A stretch of DNA of 64,000 nt from Hymenobacter taeanensis (GCF_013137895.1 NZ_CP053538.1:2045501-2109500), one strand, 5' to 3'. Positions 1-9,351 are shown, numbered from the stretch's first letter. Translations and numbers: made by a program. Notes: a model not told the origin generated them from the letters alone.

Positions 1-223
1 CTAACACCAAATAAAAAGTACGCATAGGATACGAAAAATAAGTGCGGCGAATTATGAGGAGGAGAGCAGATGCCAGCAGAAGGTTGGCAAGCCCGCAGGA
101 AAAATTTCGGAAGCCAAGTCAGTTGACATGAATAAAATATGGGGGCTTGGCGGCAAGGTAAATCCAAGGGCGGGGCAAATCCTGTATCTTGAGCCTGCGC
201 CGCACCTGAGGCCTGTACACTGT

Positions 224-2341
224 ATGAATGCATCGGCTTTTGCTTTAGTCTCTACTCTTTCTCTGTTGCTGAGCGCTACGCGGGTAGCCGCTCAGGTTTT
301 GCCAGTTGCAAGCCCCGAAATTCACTGCTCCCTGCTGGAACTCGACCCTGCCAAGCGCGCCGCTATCGTGCCGCTCATTGTAGAGGGGGAGGTGCTGGAA
401 AGCCAGGGCTTCCGGGGGGCCAATGGGCGTATTTTCACTGCCAACCGGGTGCGGGTGTTTAAGCTGCTGAAAGGCAACGCCAGCTCTGAGCTAACCCTCA
501 TCACAGAGGGCGGTACCGTTGGCCTTGATCGGCAGGAGCTAACTAACACCCTAAGCCTGGAGCCCGGTGAGCAGGGGGTATTTTTTCTGGTACCGGCTGC
601 GTTTCCGGGCACGGCTTCGGTAGGGCCAGCCTGGGCGGCGTATGCCAGCCAGCAGGGCTTTGTGCGCTATAACCTAAACGGAGTTACTGCCGCTGAGCCC
701 TTCCGCACCTACCCCGCGCTAGAGGAGAATTTCTACCAGCAGGTGGTGCCTGGCACGCAGCCACGAGAAGTGCAGGCAAACCCTGCTCTGGAGGTGGCCC
801 TGCGCCGCCGCAATGCGCCGCCTACGGCCGCCAAGGTGCTAGCCCCCGTAATCAGTACTCTCTCGCCGCTCACCATTACGGCGGGTACTGGTGCCATTTT
901 AACAATTGATGGGGCCGGGTTTGGGGCCTCACGCGGCAATGGCTCGGTAGAGTTTCGCAACGCCGACGATGGGGGCGCTTCCTACACGAAAATAACGGAT
1001 GCCGACTACGTCAGCTGGACCGATAACCGTATTCAGGTACTGGTGCCTTCTTATACCTCTACCGGTAATACGGCGGGCACTGGCACCGTGCGCGTTACCA
1101 CCACTGATCAGCAGCAGGTAGCTAGTGTATTAGCGGTTACTATTATTTACGCGGCTACCAATGCACAGGACAAGACCTCTAAGGGGCGCTCTGTGCCCGG
1201 GGAGCTGAATCAGAATACCCGGGGCGGCTACACGTTCCGCTTCGACCCTGGCTTTGCCTCTAACGCTGCCGCTAGTGCCTCCTGGCAGCGGGCCCTGGTT
1301 AGCTGGCGTTGTCAAACCGGCGTAAACTGGGAGGTAGGCACCACCCGCACTAAAAGCGGAGTAGCCGACGATGGCGAAAACTCGGTGGGCTTTGATACGG
1401 GCTCCGATCTGCCGGCCAACGTGCTGGGCCGCACTACCAGTTATTACACTGGTTGCTACCGAGACGCTGCCCGCACAAGTGTGAGTTTCTACGTTAAAGA
1501 AATAGATACTCAGTTTGATGATGCCACCGCGTGGCAGTATGGCCCGGGTAACCCTAGCACTTCGCAGGTTGATTTTGAGTCGGTGGCGCTGCATGAGCTA
1601 GGCCACGCTCAGCAGTTGTCGCACTTGATTTTGCCCCGGGCGGTAATGCACTACGCCGTGGCGCGCGGGCAGCTAAGCCGGACGTTGAATGCCGCCAGCG
1701 ATGTAGCCGGCGGCCGCTACGTGCTGCGCACCCGAAGCTTTGTAACCCCTGAGTGCGGTGGCAGCCCTATGCTACCGGCGCCCTTAACAGGGCAATTTGT
1801 GGAGTTTGTGCCGGGCGTAGGAACCGTATTGCAGTGGTCTACCCGCGATGAGTGCTTTCTGGCGGGGTTTGTGGTGGAGCGGGCTCCGGCCGATACCACT
1901 GCCGGCTGGCAACCCCTGGGCACCGTAGCCGCCGGGGTAGCTGGCGGGGCCTACCGCTTCACTGACCCAAAGCCGCTGCCAGGGCTCAGCTATTACCGCT
2001 TACGAGTGCGCCGCCCTGATAACTCTCTTGACCCGGTAGCGCCGCTGGCCGCCACCGACAATGCCAGCACGGTGAAAGGGCTGGAGTTTTACCCTAACCC
2101 AGTAGAAGGAGCCGGCACCCTGGTGCAGATTCAGTATCAGGCGGGTGCCACCTCCGGTTCTTTAACGCTGCGCTATTACGATGCTACTGGCCGCTATTTG
2201 GGCGGTAAAGTACTTAACTACCAGCCCGGGCTTAATATTCTGCCCGTAACGTTGCCCTCCTTGCGAGCTGGGATTTATGTGGTCCGCTGGACGGACTCAA
2301 ACGGACCAAAAGGCAAGTCTAAACTGCTGTTCCTGCCTTAA
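224..2341 (+). CDS. Secreted zinc metalloprotease with IPT/TIG domain and T9SS sorting domain
   Basis: The product is a secreted metallopeptidase, about 705 residues from this start. The start at 224 is chosen because it opens directly into a signal peptide (MNASAFALVSTLSLLLSATR, then AAQ); an in-frame ATG at 128 would put 32 non-signal residues in front. An IPT/TIG immunoglobulin-like segment begins near PVISTLSPLTITAGTG. The catalytic motif is HELGHAQQLSH, the metzincin pattern HExxHxxxxxH with Q in place of the usual glycine, followed by a Met-turn candidate (AVMHYAV). The last ~80 residues (EFYPNPVEG ... GIYVVRWTDSNG ... KLLFLP) match type IX secretion C-terminal sorting domains, so export across the outer membrane is inferred. 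It is followed by a strong bidirectional terminator. The substrate is unknown. Confidence 0.85.
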   Translation: MNASAFALVSTLSLLLSATRVAAQVLPVASPEIHCSLLELDPAKRAAIVPLIVEGEVLESQGFRGANGRIFTANRVRVFKLLKGNASSELTLITEGGTVGLDRQELTNTLSLEPGEQGVFFLVPAAFPGTASVGPAWAAYASQQGFVRYNLNGVTAAEPFRTYPALEENFYQQVVPGTQPREVQANPALEVALRRRNAPPTAAKVLAPVISTLSPLTITAGTGAILTIDGAGFGASRGNGSVEFRNADDGGASYTKITDADYVSWTDNRIQVLVPSYTSTGNTAGTGTVRVTTTDQQQVASVLAVTIIYAATNAQDKTSKGRSVPGELNQNTRGGYTFRFDPGFASNAAASASWQRALVSWRCQTGVNWEVGTTRTKSGVADDGENSVGFDTGSDLPANVLGRTTSYYTGCYRDAARTSVSFYVKEIDTQFDDATAWQYGPGNPSTSQVDFESVALHELGHAQQLSHLILPRAVMHYAVARGQLSRTLNAASDVAGGRYVLRTRSFVTPECGGSPMLPAPLTGQFVEFVPGVGTVLQWSTRDECFLAGFVVERAPADTTAGWQPLGTVAAGVAGGAYRFTDPKPLPGLSYYRLRVRRPDNSLDPVAPLAATDNASTVKGLEFYPNPVEGAGTLVQIQYQAGATSGSLTLRYYDATGRYLGGKVLNYQPGLNILPVTLPSLRAGIYVVRWTDSNGPKGKSKLLFLP

Positions 2342-2430
2342 AGCAATGGGAGGCACCTGGCTGCAGAGCCTAGGCCTACAGCAACTGGCCTAGGGTGTTT
2401 GAATAGTTAATACGGGCACCACGTTTAGCA

Positions 2431-2481
2431 GAACAGCGCCTGAGCACCCGCCAAAAGCAGGCGGGCGCTCAGGCGCTGTTC
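2431..2481. terminator. Bidirectional intrinsic terminator
   Basis: A perfect 15-bp stem (2431-2445 with 2467-2481) is extended by six further GC pairs (2447-2452 with 2460-2465) and followed by a T run on the + strand. It lies between the convergent metalloprotease and fabH genes and probably serves both. Confidence 0.85.
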
Positions 2482-2500
2482 TTTTTAGCTTGCTTGGGGG

Positions 2501-3448
2501 CTAGCGCTTCAGCAGCATGGCTCCATAAGAGTAGCCTCCGCCAAACACCGTGATGACAATGTACTCGCCTTCCTGCAGGCTAGGCCAGGTGTCGGCGAGG
2601 GCAATGGCAGCGCCGGCGCAGCCCGTATTGCCAAGCTCCTCAATGTTAGACACTGCCCGGTCTTCGGGGAGGCCTAGCTGTTGCAGCACGTTCTTGGTAA
2701 TGCGCAGATTCGCCTGGTGTGGAATCAGGTAGCGGACGTCATCAACGCTGAGCTGATTGCGCTCCAGCACCTGCTGCGTTACGCGCGTCATGTACTGGCA
2801 AGCATTGATGAATACATCCTTCCCGAAGGGCATTACAATACCTTTCTCTACCGGTTTCAGCGTCACCGATACATCGGCTTTGCCAATGTTGCCAGCGCCA
2901 CCAGTTATTACGGTCCGCACATCCAGGTCAGTGGGGGCTAGGCGCTCAGGGGTAAGTAAGAGGGCCGCAGCACCGTCGCCCCAGAGGTGGCCGGCCATCG
3001 TATCGAGTTCATTGTTGTAAGCGGTGTTATGCTCACTCACTACCACCAGGGCGCGGCGAGCCTTGCCCAGCGCAAAGTAGCCTTCTACAATTTCAATAGC
3101 ATTCAGCAACGACGAGCAGGCCGATGAAATGCTGACTACGGGTATGTCAGAAATATCCAGCTCCCGCTGCACAGCGTGGGCCAGCGTGTAGATAGTATCG
3201 TGGGGGGTGTAGGTGGCACCTACAATCAAGTCTACTTCAGCGGCGGCAAAAGCAGGGGCCGCGGCCAGTACGCGGCGGGTGGCCTCCAGGGCCATGGTGT
3301 TGGTATTTTCTCCGGCGGCAGCTTTCCGACGTGCCCGAATGCCAGTGCGCTCGGTGATCCACTCGTTTGACAACCCGTTGAGGCGGGTAAAGTGCTCGTT
3401 ATTGATGATTTCGGCGGGCAAGTAAGCCGCCACCTGATGAATGTACAC
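2501..3448 (-). CDS. fabH: 3-oxoacyl-ACP synthase III (ketoacyl-ACP synthase III)
   Basis: This enzyme condenses acyl-CoA with malonyl-ACP to start fatty acid synthesis in the cytoplasm. The thiolase-fold signatures are present: the active-site cysteine in SISSACSSLLNAIEI, the histidine in LIPHQANLRI and the asparagine in EELGNTGCAG. From the GTG at 3448 the product is 315 residues (MYIHQVAAYLPAEIINNE...), close to E. coli FabH (317). The frame stays open to an ATG at 3592, which would add 48 residues that do not look like FabH and would overlap the divergent gene, so the GTG start is preferred but unproven. It could instead be one of the FabH paralogues used in secondary or branched lipid synthesis; no other fatty-acid genes lie nearby. 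Confidence 0.85.
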   Translation of the reverse strand: MYIHQVAAYLPAEIINNEHFTRLNGLSNEWITERTGIRARRKAAAGENTNTMALEATRRVLAAAPAFAAAEVDLIVGATYTPHDTIYTLAHAVQRELDISDIPVVSISSACSSLLNAIEIVEGYFALGKARRALVVVSEHNTAYNNELDTMAGHLWGDGAAALLLTPERLAPTDLDVRTVITGGAGNIGKADVSVTLKPVEKGIVMPFGKDVFINACQYMTRVTQQVLERNQLSVDDVRYLIPHQANLRITKNVLQQLGLPEDRAVSNIEELGNTGCAGAAIALADTWPSLQEGEYIVITVFGGGYSYGAMLLKR

Positions 3449-3607
3449 GCGGTAGTGGGGGGAATGAGGGCAAAGCAAATACGAAGCAAGGTACGCCGCT
3501 AGTTCCAACTTGCATGGCCTTTTCAGCAGATGGCCCGTACTTTGCACGCCGCATCTTCGTTGAACGGACTGCGGTAGGCCAAGTTGGGCCACGACTCTTA
3601 TAAGATT

Positions 3608-4180
3608 ATGATGTTTTGGAAGGCACTACGCCACACGGTACTAGCAGCAAGCACGGGCCTACTGGTCACCACTGCGGCACAGGCGCAGAAGTACCGTACG
3701 GCAGCTGGTATTCGGGTGGGAGGTGGCCAATATGGGCTCACTGTTCAGCAGAAAATTTTTGAAAAAACTACGCTGGAGGGCCTCGGTCTGGTTTCCTCCC
3801 GGGAGGTCTCAGCCACAGTACTGGCGGAGCGGCACTTTGGCATATTAGGCCCCAGCCTTAACTACTATTTTGGGGCCGGCGGCCACGTGGGCAACCACAA
3901 AGACACCGGCGCCTTTGGCGGTGCCGATGTGCTGGTTGGAGCAGAATACAAAATAGCTCTGTCGCCTATCGTACTCTCCGTGGACTTTAAACCGAGCGTG
4001 GAGTTTGGCTCCGATGATTGGGCCCGTTTTCCCACGGCCTTTTCGGTGCGCTACATTTTGGTGAAGGAAAAGAATACGAGCTTGATAAACCGCATTTTTG
4101 GCAACGACAAAAACAAGCCAAAGTCGAAAGAGAAGACCAAAAGCAAGTCAAACACCCGCCGCGGGTTGTTTGACTTCTAG
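3608..4180 (+). CDS. Exported outer-membrane-type protein, uncharacterised
   Basis: The product has about 190 residues with a clear signal peptide (MMFWKALRHTVLAASTGLLV, ending AAQAQ). Two ATGs, at 3608 and 3611, fit as starts; the ATG at 3584 adds only a short unlikely leader. The mature part has alternating hydrophobic and glycine-rich strands (AAGIRVGGGQYGLTVQQKIF, YYFGAGGHVGNHKD, VLVGAEYKIALSPIVLSVDF, SVRYILV) typical of small outer-membrane beta-barrels. It ends in a lysine-rich low-complexity tail (NDKNKPKSKEKTKSKSNTRR) that would be periplasmic. No enzymatic motif is seen. It stands alone, divergent from fabH, and is followed by a perfect terminator. Confidence 0.7.
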   Translation: MMFWKALRHTVLAASTGLLVTTAAQAQKYRTAAGIRVGGGQYGLTVQQKIFEKTTLEGLGLVSSREVSATVLAERHFGILGPSLNYYFGAGGHVGNHKDTGAFGGADVLVGAEYKIALSPIVLSVDFKPSVEFGSDDWARFPTAFSVRYILVKEKNTSLINRIFGNDKNKPKSKEKTKSKSNTRRGLFDF

Positions 4181-4225
4181 GCCACTTGTTGCATGCCCTG
4201 CCCCGCGAATAATACGGTTATGTTT

Positions 4226-4270
4226 AACCCACAACGCCCCAACTGTTAGGCAGCCGGGGCGTTGTGGGTT
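4226..4270 (+). terminator. Intrinsic terminator, 15-bp perfect stem
   Basis: 4226-4240 (AACCCACAACGCCCC) pairs perfectly with 4256-4270 around a 15-nt loop, with a T-rich tail. It lies between the convergent genes ending at 4180 and 4322. Confidence 0.85.
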
Positions 4271-4321
4271 TTACTGTGCTATCAGACTGGGCAGGCTTAG
4301 TTGGGGGTGAGCCCCGTGGGT

Positions 4322-5038
4322 TTACTCGCGGTGAATGCGGCCGCTGCCAATAACGGAGCTGCTGATTTTAGGGCTGCCCATCACGTATACGTCGCCGGAA
4401 CCCACAATGCTGGCATCTAGGCCCTTAGTAGCCATAAGGCGGCAGTTGCCCGAGCCGCTGATGGCAACGTGGCAGACCTCGCTCCGTAGTTTGCTGGCTT
4501 TCACATTGCCCGAGCCGCTCACACTAATGTCTTGGGTAGGAGCCACGCCCGCAATGTCAATATTGCCCGAGCCCGAAACGGCCGTGTTGATTTTATCGGC
4601 CGTCAGGCTTACCAACTCAATACCGCCCGAGCCGCTCACGGTCAGGTTGAGGTTGTCGGCCTTCACTGCCTCAGTGGCTCTAATGTTACCGGAGCCGCTT
4701 ACAATAAGCCCTTTGATGGTGGGCATGGTCACGTATACCTTGATGGAGCCCCGGTTGCGGTATGATGAGTTGCCGCTGGTGCGTTTGGACCCGATGCGCA
4801 GGCGCCCGTCATTGGTCACGGCTGTTTCGAGGTGGCTTAAGTCTTCGGCGTCGCCTTCCACTTCTACCTTCTGGGGGCTACCCTGGCGCAGAATAACGGT
4901 AGGAGAGCCCGCTAAGACTAGCGAAGTAAATGCGCCTACCTGGCGGGTTTCGCGCGTGTCTGCCAGCCGCGACCGGAAGCCGGGCAGCACAAACAACACA
5001 AGCAGCAGCGCAGGCACGAGGATACGAAGCGTTTTCAT
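4322..5038 (-). CDS. DUF2807 / GIN-domain head protein, exported
   Basis: The product has 238 residues with an N-terminal signal or anchor (MKTLRILVPALLLVLFVLPG). The body is a right-handed beta-helix-like domain: an early FTSLVLAGSPTVILRQGSPQ strand pair, typical of the DUF2807 (putative auto-transporter adhesin head, GIN) family, then about six degenerate repeats of the form VSGSGNI / VSGSGGI / ISGSGNC / IVGSGDV, roughly every 18-20 residues, across residues 110-235. Members are abundant in Bacteroidota and are exported; function is not established. The gene stands alone, with terminators on either side. The repeated codons for GSG also make this a locally repetitive DNA stretch. Confidence 0.85.
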   Translation of the reverse strand: MKTLRILVPALLLVLFVLPGFRSRLADTRETRQVGAFTSLVLAGSPTVILRQGSPQKVEVEGDAEDLSHLETAVTNDGRLRIGSKRTSGNSSYRNRGSIKVYVTMPTIKGLIVSGSGNIRATEAVKADNLNLTVSGSGGIELVSLTADKINTAVSGSGNIDIAGVAPTQDISVSGSGNVKASKLRSEVCHVAISGSGNCRLMATKGLDASIVGSGDVYVMGSPKISSSVIGSGRIHRE

Positions 5039-5252
5039 GGGCAGCAGGGAAAAGATGATAGAAGATGATTTTCAGGAGGATAGATGAAGCTGGCATCATA
5101 ACCGTTGCCTTGGCAGGCAAAAGAAATTTGATAGATCTATATAGCTCAGAAGCCCCGTCAGTTTTGGGCTAGGTAAGTGGCCTAGGCCACCTGCTTTCTG
5201 GTGCCTTCTAACAGCGGCCTGATGGCGGCTGTACTTTGTTGTTGAGGAGAAT

Positions 5253-5288
5253 AAAAAAGCCTTCTCAGGTGAGTGAGAAGGCTTTTTT
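5253..5288. terminator. Intrinsic terminator downstream of the M13 peptidase gene
   Basis: The left arm AAAAAAGCCTTCTCA (5253-5267) pairs perfectly with 5274-5288 around a 6-nt loop. A and T runs on both sides allow termination in either direction; the nearest upstream gene is the minus-strand peptidase ending at 5306. Confidence 0.85.
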
Positions 5289-5305
5289 AAAATTGTCAGG
5301 TCAGC

Positions 5306-7363
5306 TTACCAGATCTTTACCCGCGCCGAGTCGGGCAGGTAAAGCTTCTGGCCGGGCTGCACGTTGAAGGCCTCGTAGAAGGCGGGCACATCAGCAAAGG
5401 GGCCATTTACGCGATACTGCGCCGGCGAGTGCACATCAGTGAGAATGCGCTGAGCTAGCACTTCGTCGCGCTGATGATTCTGCCAGCCCAAGGCATAGCC
5501 CAGGAAGTAGCGCTGGGTAGGCGTGAGGCCACCAATTTTCTCGCCCTTCTTGTACTGGTCGGTCTTCTTGAAAGCATCAAAGGCAATGACGATGCCGCCT
5601 AGGTCGGCAATGTTCTCGCCGGCGGTGGCTTTGCCGTTGATGTGCAGCGAGTCAAGTACCGTATACCCGTTAAACTGGCGCACAATGCCGTTTACGCGCT
5701 TCTGGAAGGCAGCCCGGTCCTTCTTGCTCCACCAGTTGCGCAGGTTGCCCTTTTCATCAAACTGGCTGCCCTCGTCATCGAAGCCGTGAGTAAGCTCGTG
5801 GCCAATGGTGCTGGCGCCCGCGTAGCCGTAGATGATGGCGTCGTCGGCGTCTTTGTCGGCTAGGCCAGGTACCGAGAATATGGCGGCCGGCAGCACAATC
5901 TCGTTGTTGCTGGGGTTGTAGTAAGCGTTGTAGGTCTGGGGAGTCATCTCCCACTCAGTGCGGTCAACGGGTTTGCCCAGCTTATTGATGTTGTAGCGGT
6001 ACTGCCACTCATTGGCCCGCATTACGTTAGCCAGGTAAGAGTCGCGAGTGATTTTCAGGGAAGAGTAGTCCCGCCACTTGTCGGGGTAGCCTACTTTGGG
6101 GGTAATCTTGGTCAGCTTCACCAGCGCCTTTTGCTTGGTGGAGTCGCTCATCCAGTCCAGGGCCTGAATATGTTCGCGGAAGGCAGCTACTACGTTTTTG
6201 GTCAGCTCGGCGTAGCGCTCCTTGGTTTCAGGCGTGAAGTATTCTTTCACGAAAAGCTGGCCCAGGATTTCGCCCATGCTGCCTTCTTCTTCATCCAGCA
6301 CGCGCTTCCAGCGGGGGCGCTGCTCTTTCTGGCCCTGCAGAATAGTGCCGTAAAAGCGGAAGTGCTCATCATCGATGGGGCGGCTAAGCTGCCCGGCGAA
6401 GCTATTCACTAAGTGCCACTGCAGGTACGCCTGCCACTGCTCAAGAGGCGTAGTTTTCAGCAGCTGTCCGGCTTTCTGGTAGAACTCGGGCTGGCCTACA
6501 ATTACGGTATCTGCTTTGCTGAGCTCCATCTGGGCCAGCCAGGGTTTCCAACTGAGGCCGGGCGTGAGCTTGTCGAGGCCCGCAACAGCCATTTTGTTGT
6601 AGTTGGCGTATGGGTCGCGGAGGGCCTCCAGCTTACGCGAGGAGCCTGCCAGCGCCGTTTCCAGCTGCATAATCTGGGTGCTGTGGCGCTGAGCCGTCAC
6701 GGAGTCCTGGCCTAGTAGCTGCAGCATGCGCGCCACGTGGCGCACGTACTCTTTGCGAATATTGCTGGTGCGGGTGTCTTTGTTGAAGTAATAGTCACGG
6801 TTAGGCAGGCCCAGGCCGGCCTGGTACAGGTGCATGACCATTTTCTCGCTGTTCTTGGCGTCTTGGCCTACATAGCCGCCAATCAGTGAGTTTACCCCCA
6901 GCATCTTATGGCGCGCAATTACCGCCTGCACATCGGCCACCGACTTGATAGCGGCAATGCGGTCTAGCTCTGGCTGCAGCGGCGTGATGCCCTGCTTGTT
7001 GATGGTAACGGAGTCGAGCCCGGAAGCCCAGAAGTCTCCAATCTTCTGCTGGTTTGAGCCCTCCTTGGCGTTGGCTTTGGCAGCTTCCTCATTCAGGGCC
7101 CGCAAACGGGCATACACCTCATTCTGCACTTCCTTGCCAATACCCCAGGAGCTTTCAGAAGCCGGGATGGGGTGGGTTTTCAGCCAGGCGCCATTGGCGT
7201 AGGTGAAGAAGTCGTCGCCGGGGCGCACGGTGGTGTCGAGGTTAGCCTGGAGTAAGTCGGGCTGATCAGCACCGGATTTGCCGCCGGGCTGGCAGGCCGT
7301 GAACACCAGGCCGAGCATCGGCGCGGCCAGCAGCCAGGGCCGCAGAGAAGAAGGGAGAGGCAT
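5306..7363 (-). CDS. M13 family metallopeptidase (PepO/neprilysin-like), lipoprotein
   Basis: The product has 685 residues, the usual size for the family. The N-terminus is a lipoprotein signal (WLLAAPMLGLVFTACQPGG, lipobox TAC), so it is likely anchored in the envelope. The M13 N-terminal domain begins at DTTVRPGDDFFTYANGAWLK. The zinc site is intact: HExxH in STIGHELTHGFDDEGSQFD, the third ligand in GENIADLGG, and the NAYYNPSNNEIVLPAAI substrate-site motif before it. The C-terminus ends in W (DSARVKIW), as in this family. These enzymes cleave small peptides. It stands as a single-gene unit with its own terminator. Confidence 0.93.
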   Translation of the reverse strand: MPLPSSLRPWLLAAPMLGLVFTACQPGGKSGADQPDLLQANLDTTVRPGDDFFTYANGAWLKTHPIPASESSWGIGKEVQNEVYARLRALNEEAAKANAKEGSNQQKIGDFWASGLDSVTINKQGITPLQPELDRIAAIKSVADVQAVIARHKMLGVNSLIGGYVGQDAKNSEKMVMHLYQAGLGLPNRDYYFNKDTRTSNIRKEYVRHVARMLQLLGQDSVTAQRHSTQIMQLETALAGSSRKLEALRDPYANYNKMAVAGLDKLTPGLSWKPWLAQMELSKADTVIVGQPEFYQKAGQLLKTTPLEQWQAYLQWHLVNSFAGQLSRPIDDEHFRFYGTILQGQKEQRPRWKRVLDEEEGSMGEILGQLFVKEYFTPETKERYAELTKNVVAAFREHIQALDWMSDSTKQKALVKLTKITPKVGYPDKWRDYSSLKITRDSYLANVMRANEWQYRYNINKLGKPVDRTEWEMTPQTYNAYYNPSNNEIVLPAAIFSVPGLADKDADDAIIYGYAGASTIGHELTHGFDDEGSQFDEKGNLRNWWSKKDRAAFQKRVNGIVRQFNGYTVLDSLHINGKATAGENIADLGGIVIAFDAFKKTDQYKKGEKIGGLTPTQRYFLGYALGWQNHQRDEVLAQRILTDVHSPAQYRVNGPFADVPAFYEAFNVQPGQKLYLPDSARVKIW

Positions 7364-7590
7364 AAAAGAAACAGGACAAAATGTGTGCGACGAATGTAGC
7401 AGGAACCGGCTATTTCGCGTAGGCCTATGGACGCAGACTGCCGGGCTGGGGCTGCTTACTCTAGGCCAGTCCAGAACTCTTATTCTGCGCAGCGCCAGAA
7501 AGAGGAAGCGGCGTGGCCCAGAAGTTATATCTAACGCTTCCTCTCTGCCCTGCTGCCCTGAATGCTCAGCCTGAAAACTCCTTACCCTGT

Positions 7591-8034
7591 ATGCCGCTCA
7601 AGCTTCTGTTACTCCTCAACTTTGCCCTGGCCACCTATCTTACCGGCGTAATCTGGACGGTGCAGCTCGTGCAGTATCCGGGCTTTGCGCAAGCCGCCCG
7701 CGATACGTTTCCGGCGTTTCATCAGCAGCATTCCAACCGCATCAGCTGGGTGGTGCTAGCTCCCATGGTGCTGGAGCTGGGGCTGGCTATCTGGCTGGCG
7801 TGGCAGGGGCGGGCGCTAGGCCAGAGCGTGTGGTGGGCGTTGGGCTTGGTGGTACTCATTTGGGCCGCCACCTTCTTCATTTCAGTGCCCTTTCACAACC
7901 GCCTCGCCCAAGGCTACGACTACGTGGCCATTGATGGCCTGGTACGCACCAACTGGATCCGGACGCTGGTTTGGACGGTGCGCACTGGCCTACTGGGCAG
8001 CCTCCTCTGGAAAATGCTGAATTTCGCATGCTGA
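7591..8034 (+). CDS. Small integral membrane protein, uncharacterised
   Basis: The product has 147 residues from the ATG at 7591, which begins directly with a hydrophobic helix (MPLKLLLLLNFALATYLTGV). An in-frame ATG at 7513 would add a leader with no membrane character. Four hydrophobic helices can be drawn: residues 3-20, about 48-68, about 76-98 and about 123-145. Conserved-looking features are WTVQLVQYPGF after helix 1 and the FHNRLAQGYD segment. I recognise the general type (short four-helix proteins common in Bacteroidota) but not a named family. It is followed 56 bp later by arfB and may share its transcript. Confidence 0.75.
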   Translation: MPLKLLLLLNFALATYLTGVIWTVQLVQYPGFAQAARDTFPAFHQQHSNRISWVVLAPMVLELGLAIWLAWQGRALGQSVWWALGLVVLIWAATFFISVPFHNRLAQGYDYVAIDGLVRTNWIRTLVWTVRTGLLGSLLWKMLNFAC

Positions 8035-8090
8035 ACGGGCCTAACTCACGCACAGCGCACCACCAACCACGTTAAGTAGCAATCTGTTTC

Positions 8091-8498
8091 ATGCTTCCTC
8101 CCATTGATGCCTTTCTGCCGGAACTACACTTTCAAACCAGCCGCAGCAGTGGCCCCGGTGGCCAGAACGTGAACAAAGTAGAGTCGCGGGTAGAGCTACG
8201 CTTTCACATTCCGGCCTCGCAACTGCTGAGCGAAGAGCAGAAGGAAGTGCTGCTCCAAAAGCTGGTCTCTAAGCTGACCACGGAAGGCGAGCTGCTAATT
8301 GCGGCCCAGGAAGACCGCAGCCAACTGCGCAACAAGGAAATTGCCCTACAGAAGTTTCATGACACGCTGCGCAAAGCCCTGCACAAACCCAAAGCCCGCA
8401 AAGCCACTAAGCCCAGTAAAGGTGCCGTGCGCCAGCGGCTGGAATCCAAGAAAAAGCACGGCGACAAAAAAGCCAGCCGCGGCCGGGTTGATTTTTAG
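8091..8498 (+). CDS. arfB: Alternative ribosome-rescue factor / peptidyl-tRNA hydrolase ArfB (YaeJ)
   Basis: The product has 135 residues, the normal size. The release-factor-type GGQ loop is present near the N-terminus (SSGPGGQNVNKVESRVELRF, GGQ at about residues 25-27). The C-terminal third is a lysine/arginine-rich tail (KPKARKATKPSKGAVRQRLE, then KKKHGDKKASRGR), which in ArfB enters the empty mRNA channel of stalled ribosomes. It hydrolyses peptidyl-tRNA on non-stop complexes. Its stop lies only 10 bp from the stop of the convergent glycosyltransferase, with no hairpin between them. Confidence 0.92.
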   Translation: MLPPIDAFLPELHFQTSRSSGPGGQNVNKVESRVELRFHIPASQLLSEEQKEVLLQKLVSKLTTEGELLIAAQEDRSQLRNKEIALQKFHDTLRKALHKPKARKATKPSKGAVRQRLESKKKHGDKKASRGRVDF

Positions 8499-8508
8499 GC
8501 TGTACTTG

Positions 8509-9351
8509 TCACTTTCCTTGGCGCAGTTCATCTAGATAATCCAGCACCGGAGTGCCCGGCAGGAATTTGCGAGCCCAGAATGCCTCGGTTGTTTGTAGCG
8601 CTAAGGCATCATCCAGAGTCAACACCTTGGGGCTAGGACCATCTTCTGACCAATCAATGTAACGTAGGTCGGAAGTATTCATTGACTCTCGAAAAGGAGA
8701 GTTAGCTAAAATCGTCTGAAATAATACCTCATCTGCGCCCCACGTAAACTTAAAAAAACGATGTACGCTTGGGTGTTTATCCAAGTATTCCAGCACATAC
8801 TGAGCACAAAAAGGTGGGATAGTAAACCATGCCGATCCACCGTAGGGCTCGAGCTTATTGGGCAACGTTCGCTTGGGCAGAGCTCGGTTGATTAAGGCTT
8901 GAAAAGTTTCTCTGTATGGAATGGCGTAATGTCCTAAGTCATAATGGTCTATTCGGTACACTGCAGCCGGCCAGTGCGTGTAGATTGCACGGTGATTTAT
9001 GAACGCAGTGCGGGGGTGAGCTGCTAGATACTCATGGATAGAAGCCGTTGGTTTTAGAGGGTAATCACTGCCACTTAATAAATTAATGTAGTCATAAGGC
9101 TGCCGGGTTAAGAGGATCTCGCGCACCCCTAACAACGTTGATTGCACAATGCTATACGTTCCCCAATGAATAGGAATACGCTGGCTGATCAAGGTGACAC
9201 GAGGCAAACGTGTGAGCGGCAAAAATTGCTCAAGACTTACTTTACCATCAATACAGAGGTAAAAATCAGCGTCAGGATGTTGAAGGCTCTCGATTAATCG
9301 CTGGAGCTGAGAGGGATTGGCATGAGCGGTAATCAGATGGGCAATACGCAT
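8509..9351 (-). CDS. GT14 family (core-2/I-branching type) beta-N-acetylglucosaminyltransferase-like protein
   Basis: The product has 280 residues. The N-terminus (MRIAHLITAHANPSQLQRLI, then FYLCIDGK) and the internal motif YINLLSGSDYPLKP are hallmarks of the GT14 branch family, as are the later GSAWFTIPPFCAQYVLEY and FTWGADEVLFQTIL segments. In bacteria such enzymes add sugars to surface polysaccharides or glycans; the acceptor cannot be told from sequence. No transmembrane segment is visible, so it is probably cytoplasmic. Base composition is visibly more AT-rich than the surrounding genes, and it has no polysaccharide neighbours, which hints at acquisition by transfer. Confidence 0.85.
   Translation of the reverse strand: MRIAHLITAHANPSQLQRLIESLQHPDADFYLCIDGKVSLEQFLPLTRLPRVTLISQRIPIHWGTYSIVQSTLLGVREILLTRQPYDYINLLSGSDYPLKPTASIHEYLAAHPRTAFINHRAIYTHWPAAVYRIDHYDLGHYAIPYRETFQALINRALPKRTLPNKLEPYGGSAWFTIPPFCAQYVLEYLDKHPSVHRFFKFTWGADEVLFQTILANSPFRESMNTSDLRYIDWSEDGPSPKVLTLDDALALQTTEAFWARKFLPGTPVLDYLDELRQGK

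Noticed and set aside
4440..4720. A short tandem DNA repeat that could pass for a CRISPR array
   Set aside because: The repeated CCCGAGCC units are in-frame codons for Gly-Ser-Gly in the DUF2807 protein, without constant-length spacers.
4335..5087. A 250-codon + strand frame opposite the DUF2807 gene
   Set aside because: Its protein is dominated by PEPLT-type repeats, the antisense of the GSGN repeats in the real gene; no family.
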